DNA from: Trichopria drosophilae
Lineage: Eukaryota > Arthropoda > Insecta > Hymenoptera > Diapriidae
DNA length: 64,000 nucleotides
Direction: 5' to 3'
NCBI GenBank assembly: GCA_030407085.1
Contig: CM059587.1
Location: 79,907,001 to 79,971,000 of the forward strand
The position numbers and the translations under genes are program-made. Each line of letters opens with the position of its first letter. Positions within the stretch are counted from its first letter, which is position 1. This document shows, one piece after another, positions 47,135 through 57,905 of the stretch. A model generated the notes under the pieces. It saw only the letters and a list, made by a program, of their open reading frames with translations. It ran no database searches and was not told the origin of the DNA.

Positions 47135-48720
47135 ATTTCTAGCGTACTATAAGGAAATAGTTCATTGTGCAACTAGGGAGCCAAATACATTGTCCCTTGT
47201 TGCACATATAATTCCCTTATACGAGAACGTGTTTTTTTTGCTTCCGCGATTTAGGGCTCAAAATAGTATTTTGGCAACAGATTGTCAAAAACTTATTTTA
47301 CTCTCAGCTAAATTTATTGTTCTCCCCAGGGAGAAAATTGCATTCGCGTTATAGGTAGCAAAATACTTCTTTGCACCCTTCTGTGGGAAAATCATTTCCA
47401 ACTATCTGAATAAAAAACAGGTATTTATTTTCTTGTAATTAGATACAACTGTTTTTTAATAAAGTTAACAATATTTGACCGAGAGCAAAAACAACCTTTG
47501 CCCACTTTTTGGCACACATTATTCTATATGGTTCCCGGAAGCAAAATAATGAATAATATTTCCCAAGGCAGTAAAAATAAAAATTTTTGTTCTTGGGAGT
47601 AAAAGCTACTATTTTCGTCCTTTGAGGTGAAATTATCATCCTTACAACACTTTTGTATTTCTCACTTTCGGCCAGGAATTCTATTGTTATTATTAGACGG
47701 AAAGAAAAACGAATTTTATTTCCCTCTCTGTATTGAAAGCTACTGTTTTTGTTATTAGGAGTAAAAGGCATTTCCCGCCCTAGGTAATAAAATTGTCTAA
47801 TTTTATTTCATATATTACGTTATTTGTTACCTTTTTTTGTGGTTTTCTACCATTGACGAATAAAACTCCTTACAGGAAATAAAGTAATCTAAAAGGATTC
47901 TAGCAATTATGCGGTAGTTTTCACCCACGGCCGTTAAAATATTTTTTCGTACCAAAAATAACATGTTGCATTTTGTACACACAGAAAAGTGCTACAAAAA
48001 TTATACTATTTGGAATATACATAGGGAATACGACTGCTATCTCTTTTCGACGTAAAGAAGGTACTTTTTGTCCTTCGTTAAAGTGGCTATTACACACCAA
48101 GCTAATAAAATGATATTTTCTTATAAATAACTTGTTTTCTACGATGAAATCTACTCATAATCTATAACGAATGAAACTTGCATCTTGTAGGGAATAAACT
48201 AGTTCCTACTAATTTCAGCAATTATACAGAAGTTTGTATCAACACAGGAAAAATATAATTTTCCACGCTACCAAGAAAATAGTACATTTTCTTCTTTCCG
48301 GAAAAAATCATATTATTGCGAACCCTATTTCTCTCGTCAACAAAGATGCCTCTTTACCCTTGGAATGAAAAGGGACAATTTGTTCCCTATGTAATAATTT
48401 CTTATACTACAATTTGTACTCATTATCCACGATGATACCAGCTTTTACTTTTCCACCAAAGATGTATAAAACTAAAGGGAATCGAATAATACTCTAACGA
48501 ATACATAAGAGTTTTCATCTCAGCAATAAAATACATATCTAGAAAACAACATATGTTGAGGACATACATTATACTATTTTGAAAAAACGACTAAAATGCG
48601 ATTGGTACCATTCCATTAAGTAAAAATGGCGCTTTTGATCCTTGTGAATAAATGCGACCCTTATCGCCCTAGGGAGTAAAACCAACTATTAATGCCCTAG
48701 GTAGCAAAATGTAGTTTTTT
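47135..48720. repeat. 1.6-kb degenerate array of a CCTAGGnAGTAAAA-type word
   Basis: Variants of one word recur irregularly through the stretch: ACTAGGGAGCCAAA, CCAGGGAGAAAA, CCCAAGGCAGTAAAA, TCTTGGGAGTAAAA, ATTAGGAGTAAAA, CCCTAGGTAATAAAA, CCCTAGGGAGTAAAA and CCCTAGGTAGCAAAA, with inverse forms (TTTTATTTCCC) between them. Spacing varies from about 30 to 90 bases. A related isolated word occurs at 53,110-53,155. Not a satellite in the usual sense, because units are very diverged and partly inverted. No ends identified. Confidence 0.55.
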
Positions 48721-48729
48721 TTATTACCA

Positions 48730-49290
48730 GCCGTGAATTTCACTCGTAAATTTTTGCCAGACGCAGTACAAGCACATCGCCGACCGCGTTTGGAATCCGA
48801 TAGGCAGACGTTGCATACACGACCATTATATTCGGATTTTTATCGAAGAACAAATTCATACGCATTCATCAAGGACTCGTCCGTCGTAAAAATTCGCGCG
48901 ACTATGAATTATTCCGGCATCTCCAATTTCTCTATCGCAGTATAATTGAAGATACGAGCCTGGGACGTACGAAGTTGATAAACGACGAAAAGGATCGTGA
49001 GCGCGCGCGCGCGAACGCTTGCGCTTAAATTTAAATAGATACGTATTTACGGGCGAGTTTAACGTTTGAGCATCGGGCAGGCATCACAAGCGTACGGCAA
49101 GAACTCACGCAATTAAGCGTACGTCGAGAAGTCTTCGACTAGATGACGTCTGGGCAGCTGATTGCAAGAGCGGTTGCCGCTCGTCTTTACGTCTCACCTT
49201 CGCCCTTGCCAGTAAAGCTGCACCAAGAGAGAGAGGGACGTAAAAATCCCTCCCGAAGAGCAATTAGATTACGTGTGTAGCGTCGGTCTT
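48730..49290. promoter_or_regulatory. CpG-rich block with (CG)n run
   Basis: Dense CpG over about 550 bases: CAGACGCAGTACAAGCACAT, a GCGCGCGCGCGCG run at 49001-49013, several ACGT/CGTACG words, AGATGACGTC and GGGCAGCTGATTGC. Frames are short and without domains. Candidate promoter or enhancer. The CG run itself could adopt Z-DNA, which is inference. Confidence 0.4.
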
Positions 49291-49392
49291 TATTCTAAAC
49301 TGTGTACAATACTACGACTTATTATACAGACTTTATTGTGGTCAAAGTTGAGGTAAGCGTCGAACATTTGAATTCTCATCTTTCGCGCGGCG

Positions 49393-49480
49393 AAAAATAC
49401 GTGTACGTACGGACACACGTACGGACACACGCATGGACAGACGTACGGATACACGTGCGTAGTTACGTGCACGTGGACAT
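49393..49480 (+). repeat. 12-bp minisatellite (ACGTACGGACAC)
   Basis: About seven units of a 12-mer in register: two exact ACGTACGGACAC (49405-49428), then ACGCATGGACAG, ACGTACGGATAC, ACGTGCGTAGTT and ACGTGCACGTGG with increasing change, plus a degenerate first unit. Because 12 is a multiple of 3, all frames stay open and give false four-residue repeat proteins (for example a YVCP repeat on the minus strand). Confidence 0.85.
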
Positions 49481-49862
49481 ATAGGAGAGGCTCTGATGGA
49501 GAACGGGCGGGACGAGTGCACTTTGAGGCACTAGAAACGTCCGCGGTAAATGCAAATCTTTCGTTCGGAATTTTAACGCGTTGCGCCAACTTATTACTCT
49601 TTTAGCTAATTTTTCACTCATTTACAGCATTTTTAACTCGTGCATCCTATTTTTCGAGTTTACGACTGTATCTCTAGGTTATTTCGTCTTGATTTATCGC
49701 GCATTTGCGACCGTTTACATTCGAAGTTATACAGAAATATGCACTGTTGAAAAAAAATTGACTAGGACTTTCTTATTCTTTTGTCGGAAGTAATTAACCC
49801 GTACCATTTCATGGTGGTTTTTGAAAGGTGTAATAATTGTCAGATATAAATTGTTTATTATG

Positions 49863-49878
49863 CCGCCAGATGGCGCTG
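49863..49878 (+). promoter_or_regulatory. CTCF-like motif in duplicated unit (copy 1)
   Basis: CCGCCAGATGGCGCTG resembles the insect CTCF core (AGATGGCGC with a CCGC-type 5' part). It lies in the repeat unit and recurs in unit 2. Binding is inference. Confidence 0.35.
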
Positions 49879-49905
49879 AAATCCAAAAGCGATTGCGTTC
49901 CACTG

Positions 49906-50365
49906 GATGTGATGAATATATCGATCCCTGGTTCTGATGTTTTGTACCAGTTTAAGGTCAGGTGTACATTAGAACACGAAATAGGAATCCGCAATACCGA
50001 AAAAATAAACGGGATATGTTATTACGAACTTCAGTAAGCCATGATTCCATGAATATAATCTGCCTAGGAAAGCCATTGTTACAATAAATAGGATGAGGAG
50101 CAATCCTTCCTCATTAAATGCGAGTTTGTTTCGCAAAGACATTGTAGAATCAAGCTTACATGAATGTGCGGCTGAAGAGGATTCCATAGATCACATTTTC
50201 TGGAATTGTAACTTATTCGATAAGGGAAGAGAAGAAATGTTAAAAGTAATTAGTAGAGAGGTTAAATATGGGACCTATTATCTTTCGTCCTTCTTATCCT
50301 CATATAACAAAATTATTCTTAAAAGTATTGTGAAATTTATTTTAAGTATAAAGCGGAACATTTAA
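49906..50365 (+). pseudogene. C-terminal end of LINE ORF2 (zinc-knuckle region), broken
   Basis: The frame from 50,045 to 50,365 translates to the region after the reverse transcriptase of Jockey/R1/I elements: RKAIVTINRMRSNPSSLN, then HEC, DSIDHIFWNC and GREEML. This matches the family pattern R.R..H.SLN...C.C...E...HI...C.....R. Of the Cys/His ligands, Cys at 50165-50167, the His of DHI and the Cys of WNC are present; the first Cys appears replaced by His. An in-frame TGA lies just upstream (at about 50,042-50,044, and one in place of Trp) and a one-base frameshift separates it from the upstream frame that starts before 49,906. The catalytic reverse transcriptase is absent. Not functional. 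Confidence 0.8.
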
Positions 50366-50501
50366 TATACCGCAATACAATGTAATCGTTAGATAATATT
50401 AAGACTATTTGTATTTCCCACGCTTAGGTTAAGATATAAAAAAATTGTAGATGGCGATGTAACCTAACGTTAAGCCAATAAAAAAAAAACTAACTAAAAA
50501 C
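49906..50501 (+). mobile_element. 5'-truncated LINE with exact target-site duplication
   Basis: A 596-base insertion flanked by CGTTCCACTG at 49896-49905 and 50502-50511. The uninterrupted sister copy at about 50,770 reads GCGTTCTACTGGTGTATACA with no insert. The 3' end is GATGGCGATGTAACCTAACG, AGCCAATA and an A-rich tail ending at 50,501. The coding remnant lies inside (next entry). The structure is that of an insect non-LTR element of the Jockey/R1/I group, truncated during insertion. Confidence 0.9.
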
Positions 50502-50733
50502 CGTTCCACTGTATACATTATTTATGGAGCAGAAGTGGACAAAAAGTGATACATTATAAACCATGTACAGTGGAACCTAGTGAAACTGACTGGACTGTGG
50601 TTATTTCTTTCACTCACACTAGTGCACTGTTGAAAAAACAATTGACTAGGACTTTCATATTTTTTTGTTGGAAATAATTAACCCATACCATTGAAATGCT
50701 GTAATAATTGTCAGATATGGATTGTTGATTATG

Positions 50734-50749
50734 CCGCTAGATGGCGCTG
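50734..50749 (+). promoter_or_regulatory. CTCF-like motif in duplicated unit (copy 2)
   Basis: CCGCTAGATGGCGCTG, one base different from the site at 49863-49878 and at the same place in the unit. The 16-mer is better preserved than its flanks, which may be chance. Confidence 0.35.
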
Positions 50750-50834
50750 AAATCCAAAAGCGATTGCGTTCTACTGGTGTATACATTATTGATGGAGCAG
50801 AAGTAAAAAAAGGTGATAGATTATGAAACATGTA

Positions 50835-51127
50835 CCGTAGAACCTCACACTAGTGAAACTGTCGGCACTTCAGTTATTTTTTTCTCTCACATTAGCGAAC
50901 TGACAAATTTTTATGATTGTCGCAGATTTAATAAGTTATTGCTATTTTTGACAGTGTGGGGTAAATACATAAATACATGTACAACTTTACGGTATGTCCA
51001 CATACATACATATATACATATAAAATGAGACAGCTGATGGTTTACTAGTGTGTGGTTCACACTAGGAAAAAGTATTCACCAGTACAAAAACTTCACTAAT
51101 TGTGAGGGTCACTAGTGTAAGGTTCTG
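50835..51127. mobile_element. Possible CAGTRGAACC-ended TA MITE
   Basis: The left end CCGTAGAACCTCACACTAGT mirrors the inverted right end CAGAACCTTACACTAGTGAC, allowing a 3-base gap. TA is on both sides (50833-50834 and 51128-51129). A second CAGTGGAACCTAGTGAAACT at 50568 marks the same end in the first duplicated unit. The interior contains ACTAGTG/CACTAG words, for example GTTTACTAGTGTGTGGTTCA and GGGTCACTAGTG. Pogo-like ends are a possibility. Confidence 0.5.
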
Positions 51128-51332
51128 TAAAGGATAAAGAAAGTGGAGGCGATATATTTTACGAAGGCTCCCGATGGTTTCCGACTTCGTTCTCTTTATA
51201 CGTAACATCCCTCCTGTGTATAAAGCCGACTGTAGTCGGTCAAATATTTTTGTTAATAATTTCTAAAGAAATTAACATAAAGACATTTAATAAGATGCAA
51301 ATTAAAACTAAAGGTTAAAGGTTTCGTATATA

Positions 51333-51734
51333 CACTGATAAAAGTGTATTTTATTAGTTACTATCCCTTGGCTTTTAAAAAATGTATTACAGCCCTTAAA
51401 AGAAATATTATAACTAGTAAAATCCTCCGTCTTTCAGCATTTGTTTTTGACAGGTTATACGAAACTATATTAAACTCTCCTATTTTAAAAGAATGTTTTA
51501 TTATGACTAAAAGAAGGCATTTTTAATATTTTAATTTGCTAGATAAATTTCCATAAACAAAAATTGCTATTAGTTAAAGAGAAAAGGCTAAAATAAACTG
51601 ACATATTGGTTAGAATAATCTAAAATCTTCGTCTTTTAACAGGTAATAGAAAGATGGCAATTCCTATGCGTAAAATACTCTCTTTTACGGGGCATAAGCA
51701 TTCTAATACTGGGTAAAAAACACTTTTCTCTGTG
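51333..51734. mobile_element. TA/CACTRA foldback MITE
   Basis: The left end CACTGATAAAAGTGTATTTT mirrors the inverted right end CACAGAGAAAAGTGTTTTTT. TA is on both sides (51331-51332 and 51735-51736). The interior uses TTTTAAAAGAATGT, TATTACAGCCC, GTATTAGAATGC and TTTTACGGGGC words in both orientations, so the arms are loosely complementary. 402 bp. The 60-codon plus frame inside is repeat read-through. Confidence 0.7.
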
Positions 51735-51859
51735 TAATTATTCGGATGTTTTAGTAGCAATTAAAATTAGCACAACAATTTAAAAAAAATATATTTAAAC
51801 TATTAATTTTAAAAGCGGATGAATTTGAAAAGAAAAGTAGTTTCCTGTAAATTGGTTTC

Positions 51860-52020
51860 TTAGGTGTTTCGGGGTCGCTGATTACAAATTAAAATTCAGT
51901 TTTCAAAAAATCCAGATGGCGGATCCAATATGACGGACGAATTTTTAGAAAATTATTGAATATTCCTATAAATTAATATCTTGGGGTTTTTGAGTCGCTA
52001 AGCTTGATTTGTATCCCATA
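51860..52020 (+). repeat. AAAATGGCGG-family copy
   Basis: In order: GGTGTTTCGGGGTCGCTGAT, AAAAAATCCAGATGGCGGAT, CCAATATGACGGACG, then a second GGGGTTTTTGAGTCGCTAAG at about 51,983. It matches the word order at 3.69-3.78 kb almost exactly. Confidence 0.65.
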
Positions 52021-52024
52021 TTGT

Positions 52025-54150
52025 TTTTACTTTATTCATTTTATGTTTTTGAAATATATTTGTTATTTATCTTTTATAATTTAAAAAAAATATGTACACT
52101 ATAAAGTCAATAAAAATTATATTATTATAATAATTATATTTTAAATATATAAATAATATAAATAAACAATAAACGATAGTTATTATTAACTAAATATTTT
52201 ATTAAAACTGCCAAAAATTTAATAATTTTTTACTGACTAGAAGTGAACTTTCGCGTAATGACAGGCTGAAATGTGGGATATGGAAAATCAATAGAATTTT
52301 TACTCATGAAAGTTTAGATAAAATACCAAATGTAAACAAATAGTCAATTAAAAACTAATTAAGCTATAGCATAAAGAACAATGAATTTATAATAAGTTAC
52401 TTTAAGAAATACAAACAATTCAACTTAATATTAACTAACAAAACTAATAAATACAAAATTGTGATGTAAGCGGCTTAAAAACCTTAACATTTATTGTTCA
52501 AATTCATAATTTTGTTATTTTGATGTGCACCATATTGGATTGTCCATTCTGAGTTTTAAAATTCTTATTTAAAATTCGGTACATAGACTAAATAAGTAAC
52601 TCGTACTACTAAAACAAAATTAAACTTCCTTGTATACAAGATATACAAGAGGAAACTCATTTCTGTAGCGGGAATGAAATATTTAATCATGAATAACGAC
52701 GGCAACTAGCGGCCACAATAGCAACTATACAGCATGATTGGCAGGACTTTCTTTCCAAGCCATCGTGGCCTTCGTCAATCAATTATACCAGCAACGAAGG
52801 TAAGTTAATATATCATTTGAAATTATTATAATAAATGCTCATGATTCGTTTAATTTGTTTCTTAAATTGGGAATTGGTATTAGTTTAGTATTACTTTATT
52901 AATCAAGTATTCTTTTACTATTTGAAATATACAGTAAAAATTCTGTTTATTTCAGTTTAGAGCATTGTTATATAAGCTGCTCAATCTTATTTATGGATAG
53001 TGTGCCGCCTAGCGAACTTCTTAGAGATCACTTACATAATTCTTTCTAAACATTATTTAATACTTCGTATCATTGTTAAGATACCTTATAAATTTCTAAT
53101 TTTTCTCCCCGTGTAGAGGGAGCAAAGTAGCAGTTTCTTTCCCTAGAGAACAAAATACATAATTCTGTAGTTACACAACGAATAAGGTCAGATCGCGTTA
53201 TCAGAAATTTATTTATATATTAACATTATGTATCTGTAATAATTATCATGTCGCTTTTCAGAAAAATTGATAAAAAATAAACAATTAAAATCCAAAACTA
53301 TTTCGATTCCTGTATACTCATACCAACTGAATAAATACACATTTAATACCATAAATCATATTTTTGATAAACATTACTACAAGTAACAGTCTCGAAATGA
53401 AAACATTAATCTTCAAAGTCGTTTTATTTCATTTTTAGATGTAAATTCTAATTCGGAGAAGTCTATTTTTTGTCAACCGAGTAAATGACACGGAAGCTGT
53501 ATACTCTATCAATCGTTAAATTTAATGGAGCGGAGGGTCCGCATGACAATGAGCTTAGAAAACGATGAATTTTTAATAAGTTTACCGTACGAGTCCTCCC
53601 CTATTATGCACCGACCGACTAAATCGTCATAAGGAAGGGTACATGAGAGCAAACTAATACCAGAGATTTGATTGATTCGAAAGAATACAATTGTCCCGGC
53701 ACAATGGGTGTCGGGTCAAAGGTTCTCAAGTATTTTTTTAAGTGTTTGCTATGTTTACATTTGAATCGTCAATAATTACGTCTAAAAAATTGTGATGCTT
53801 GTATTTCCTGGTGCTTATGTTTCTTGTATTTATTTAGATGTAATCATTAGTGAACGGATATGGAAAAACTTAATTTATGGTGAAAATTGATCTTAAAGAC
53901 TGACCAGTCTTCTGCTAACTAACTTATACACAAATTTGAAATTGTAATCTAACAAAAATTGAAAATGTTACAAATTCGTGGATATATTTTCTTCTACATT
54001 TTTTTCAATATTCGACTATTTCTGCATAGTTTTTAAATTAGGTCGCCTAAGTTTTGTACTTCTTCTACGATTACATTTTTTTAATCAGTTTTTACAGTTG
54101 GAAACGTTGAGAAAATAAAATATCATGTACACAGAACTAAGTTCACACTT
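52025..54150. other. AT-rich stretch with one exon-like candidate
   Basis: Mostly featureless. An ATG at 52734 opens a frame of exactly 22 codons that ends at a strong donor-type AAG|GTAAGT (52797-52805), in a patch of higher GC (52,690-52,800). No acceptor or partner exon is visible. A CCTAGAG..AAAATAC word at 53,140 resembles the 47-48.7 kb array. Confidence 0.3.
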
Positions 54151-54154
54151 AAAA

Positions 54155-54285
54155 CCTTGAGGCAATCGGAAACCTCTTGCCTCAAACAGAAATCCTCTTG
54201 TTATATGTTGAAGAAGATTATTCCACTTGCGGAAAATGGATTTCTGGTTGCCGCAAGTGCATTCAGCTTGCCACAAGTCCTCAAA
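54155..54285. repeat. Foldback of CTTGCGGCAAG-type words
   Basis: The left arm CTTGAGGCAATCGGAAACCT + CAGAAATCCTC matches the inverse of the right arm (CTTGTGGCAAGCTGAATG + CAGAAATCC) over about 42 bases. Inner words such as CACTTGCGGAAAAT and GGTTGCCGCAAGTGC repeat the same motif. Single-word foldback; no target duplication was assigned. Confidence 0.6.
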
Positions 54286-54289
54286 ATTA

Positions 54290-55450
54290 ATAAATTATTA
54301 CTGTTCACTTTTAAAAATAATAAAAATGTAAATTACTCTACAAAGATTTTTTTATTCTAGAAAAAACTTCGATTTTGTTACTGAAAAAAAAACGAAATTA
54401 AATTTATAAATACCGTGGGTAAATAAATATGTCACTGTTTAAAAAATTGTGCTCACTAAATGAATTTAAATGAACACTTAAAAAGTCAAAACATATAAGA
54501 TAATAAGTATCCTACTTATTTGTTACGATACACTATATTTATTACTATGATAATTAATATATTTAAAAGTATATGTTATTAGCTGATTGTTAAAAATAAT
54601 GTAAAACATTCATTTAATAAAATTAGTAATAATGGGTATACTAAATGATAATCAATGATATCAAAGAGATGTATACGATTTTTAAAAGTAGATAAAAATA
54701 TATGGAAGTATCAAATTTTATCGAATATGCAAGAAAAGTAAATAAACTCAATAAGTTCTATTAGTAACGTGAAGCAACGTAAAATCGTCATAACAGATTT
54801 CATTAAAACATAGTAAAAGTTATTTACTATAAGAATGTAATAAAAAAAGTAATAAAACATATATCTATTTTAAATTTAGTAGTTTTGTCAATAAAATCAA
54901 ACATATTTATCAATGCTGAACATTAAAACTGATTGAGAAACAAATATCATTCACGCATCTTCCATAAAAAGTAGATTGGAAGAAAGGAGCTTCAATAAAA
55001 CGACCTCCAAAAGTGATCTCGGTATACGACATATACTTTTATGTTTAAAGGTTTTGAAGAAGTTACGATACTTGCCTAATGTTTTGAGTATTTTAAAACT
55101 ATAATTTGGTTTACGAACTGTCCTGGCGAAAATAAACCGTTAAATTTTTTAACTGCACTTTCTAAACTTACACCTTCTTTCACAAAATATTTTAGAATTT
55201 CGAAAAAATGTCCGTTCTTTTATCGTTAATTGATTGTATTAACATCGATTGAATTGCCAAGTAAGTTTTCGAAATATTTTAACTCTATTCCGAACGAGGT
55301 AGTAGTTTGATATAATTGGTTTTCATTCACTCTAAACAGTTATGGAATTTTGATTACTCTATTCTGCCTTTACTTAGAAAGTAGTGATAAGCATGTAGTA
55401 AAAAATAATATTTGAAGAATGAAACAATAGTTTTTCACTTTTTTGCCAAA
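54290..55450. other. Very AT-rich gene-less stretch
   Basis: Among the most AT-rich parts of the window. No gene or defined repeat. Confidence 0.45.
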
Positions 55451-55454
55451 ATTT

Positions 55455-55530
55455 ATTGCTAATCAAATGAGTAACCCACTTTTCGTTTACGAATTACTAG
55501 TTCTTAATTAATTCAATTTTAGATAGCCAG
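55455..55530. mobile_element. CTCTCTAAAT-family MITE, right-end fragment (copy 4)
   Basis: AATGAGTAACCCACTTTTCG at about 55,467 and the following GAATTACTAGTTCTTAATTA match 12,388-12,440 closely, including the ACCCACTTTTCGTTT box. The end inverts to CTATCTAAAATTGAATT. The left end could not be placed; TCACTCTAAACAG at about 55,327 is a weak candidate. Confidence 0.5.
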
Positions 55531-55534
55531 TATA

Positions 55535-56858
55535 TCGATATAAGCCGAAAGTGCTGAACATTTTATTAAAATGAAACTTATATCTTGTAATTCCGAAAAG
55601 ACCCAAATAATAGTTAAACTATGTTACAATTTCTTCAATCTTTAACTTTTTATGTAATTCATATGCGGAAAAATAACTCCAAATAATTAGCCAATTTTTG
55701 TATTCTCCGTGAAAAGAAAAATTATCCAACGGCATATATTTCAAGTGTGAACATTTTTCACTTTTTAGGGGTTTTCACGTCGATAAAAACCATTTTCGTA
55801 TACAAAACTCAAATGAAGCAAAAGACATCATCGAAAAAATCCCGAGTTTTTTCGCCTATATTCGCCACCAATATTGTGATTTTCTAATTTTCACCAATTT
55901 TAACTATTCCATTCGAAAGGGAACCCTTGCAAATAGTTGATGAGGTTCTTGTAAAAATATGTGTTCACTATTTTAGCAATTTATACGAAAAAGTATTAAA
56001 AACTGCGAGAAAACAGTATTGAACAATTTATTTTACAAAGTATACAATAATGTACGAAAAAATGAAGCGAAATTAATTGTTTTCAGAAAAAAATGACTAC
56101 AAAATTTAAATTTATTAATAACTCGTATATTTTGGACCATTTTACTAATGAATGTATGCACTCAAAACTTCAAAGAGTTGAATAACAAAAATTCAATAAA
56201 AAGTTAAATTATAGTTAATTGATCCGTTTCTGAGGTAAAAGTGCAGTTATAAAAAGCTAAAACAAACCTACTTAATCTGAATTTTAAACGTATCCCTCTT
56301 AAATGCGTGAAATGGTGCACAAAATAAGCCCATCCTCGCCCTGTTAATAGCCGTTACATAATTTTCACGCAACATTAAAAATGATACATTATAAGTATCC
56401 ATTTATTTTGTAACGTTTGGGGATAATCATTACGTCAGACGTTTGACGGATGAAATAAGGCGACAATGTAAATGTGTTTCAAGAAAGTAACATCTTCTTT
56501 CAGAATAAAATAACTTGTTGGGATGTCAACGATAAAATGCATGGTTTTATAATTAATGTCGTCCTTTAATGAACCTAGTACCAGTACAAACAAATTTTCT
56601 AACATTTGTCCAGTTTTAGAGACGTAACTTTCAATAATTTATATATTTATACCTATAATCGTATTTAAAAGTTATTAATTATATTTAATAATAACTGTAA
56701 TTAGTAGAATACAAAATTATCAATGCGCATAATGACCACAACACCAAAGAGTGTCTTGTTTATCGTGTTTTGAAAAGTATATAGTCCAGAAAACCAACGA
56801 AGAAATGGTGGGTAACCCAGATTAAATTGCAGCAGGACCCATTTTTACGTGACATTTA
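55535..56858. other. AT-rich gene-less stretch
   Basis: No gene or defined repeat recognised. Confidence 0.4.
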
Positions 56859-56859
56859 C

Positions 56860-57010
56860 TTAACCCCTTCCGACATCCATTTTTCTGACAAACCATTTAC
56901 TAGGGGATTTTTGGGTCACTGATTAGGAATCTGAACTCACCTTTTAAAAATTCAATATGGCCGACCAAACATATAATCTCAATCAGATAATTTTTTACCT
57001 TTTTGTAATT
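56860..57010 (+). repeat. AAAATGGCGG-family copy next to a TTAA end
   Basis: TTAA at 56860-56863 is followed by CCCCTTCCGACATCCATTTT, which looks like a piggyBac/Kolobok-type terminus. Then come the family words GGGGATTTTTGGGTCACTGA, TTAGGAATCTGAACTCACC and AATTCAATATGGCCGACC. No right terminus was found. Confidence 0.45.
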
Positions 57011-57014
57011 CCGA

Positions 57015-57685
57015 GGCTAAATTTCTGCTAGAGTATATCTCAGCTACTTTTTAATCAATTCGTTTTCTGTAACATATTTTATTTAATTTAGTATGTATTT
57101 ACTACCAATTTGTATTGAAACCAAAAGTAAAATGACATTCACAACTGAAAATTGATTGAAACCCGATGAAATCAACATCGAAACCTATCCACCGAAATCA
57201 CTGTCAATATATGCATAATTAAAACATCTATAACTTCGAAACTATGCAAGGGATATTAAATTTCTTTGATGCAGTGGGCAGCAACATGCGATTTTGAGCT
57301 CCTGTTTTAACCATAGGAATGAATGCTCCAGATGACGGAGCGCTTATGGGATTTTGCTTAAACCTGACAGAAAAAATTTTGTTCATACTTCGGGCTCAAT
57401 ATTTTGCGCCCTAAGGATGAAAATTACTGTTGTATTTCAAATTCTTCGGAATTAAGTTCACTTTAATAAGTTTCCGTATACTTTTTCGCTGTGGGGAATT
57501 CAGAAAAAGATATTTGACATCGTCTAGAAGTCGAAAAAGAGTACTGCACAAAAATCAATAAAAAGTACCGTATTTCCATATTTTCGACTATATTTCGGGT
57601 TGTCTGATAAAAAACATCTTGTTCAGTACTGGATTGTCCTTCTAATGTTAAGGCACAAATATTGTAAAGGAGTAGAATTTTTAAT
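57015..57685. other. AT-rich gene-less stretch
   Basis: No gene recognised. The 86-codon minus frame (57,463-57,723) has no motif. Confidence 0.4.
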
Positions 57686-57687
57686 GA

Positions 57688-57905
57688 ATTCTGACCGGAT
57701 TCCAGTTTGATTATCCCGGTCATGTTCGGGATCTGATCGGGTTTGTCACGCTTCCCTGACTGGAACCCGGTCAGATTTGAGATACTGAACTAGCGGAACC
57801 ATACCAGGTTACCCTGGTATTCCATCCAAAACCCGGTTTCTATTCGGGCCAAATCTAGTTAATACTTGAACCGGGTTATCTAGGATGTATACCAGCTAGT
57901 TCTAT
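57688..57905. repeat. CCCGGT/ACCGGG single-word element
   Basis: About 215 bases dominated by CCGG-centred words in both orientations: GACCGGATTCCAG, ATCCCGGTCATG, CTGATCGGG, GGAACCCGGTCAG, ACCAGGTTACCCTGGTAT, AAACCCGGTTTC, TTCGGGCC and GAACCGGGTTATC. GC content is well above the flanks. No terminal target duplication could be fixed. Confidence 0.6.

Larger units (their letters stand above)
49741..50900 (+). repeat. Tandem duplication of a 277-bp unit, first copy interrupted by a LINE
   Basis: GCACTGTTGAAAA starts the unit at 49741 and again at 50624. The units match through GACTAGGACTTTC, AATAATTGTCAGATAT, GATGGCGCTGAAATCCAAAA, GCGATTGCGTTC and, after the LINE in copy 1, TATACATTATTnATGGAGCA and CATGTAC. 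The start-to-start distance is 883 bases; removing the 596-base LINE and one 10-base target copy leaves 277. The second copy therefore shows the pre-insertion state. Confidence 0.9.

Noticed and set aside
49290..49589. Minus-strand frame with YVCP/VHV repeats
   Set aside because: Pure read-through of the 12-bp minisatellite; the opposite strand gives an equally open false repeat protein.
57688..57905. tRNA or structured ncRNA gene
   Set aside because: Self-complementarity comes from many copies of one CCGG word, not from a unique fold; no Pol III boxes or terminator.
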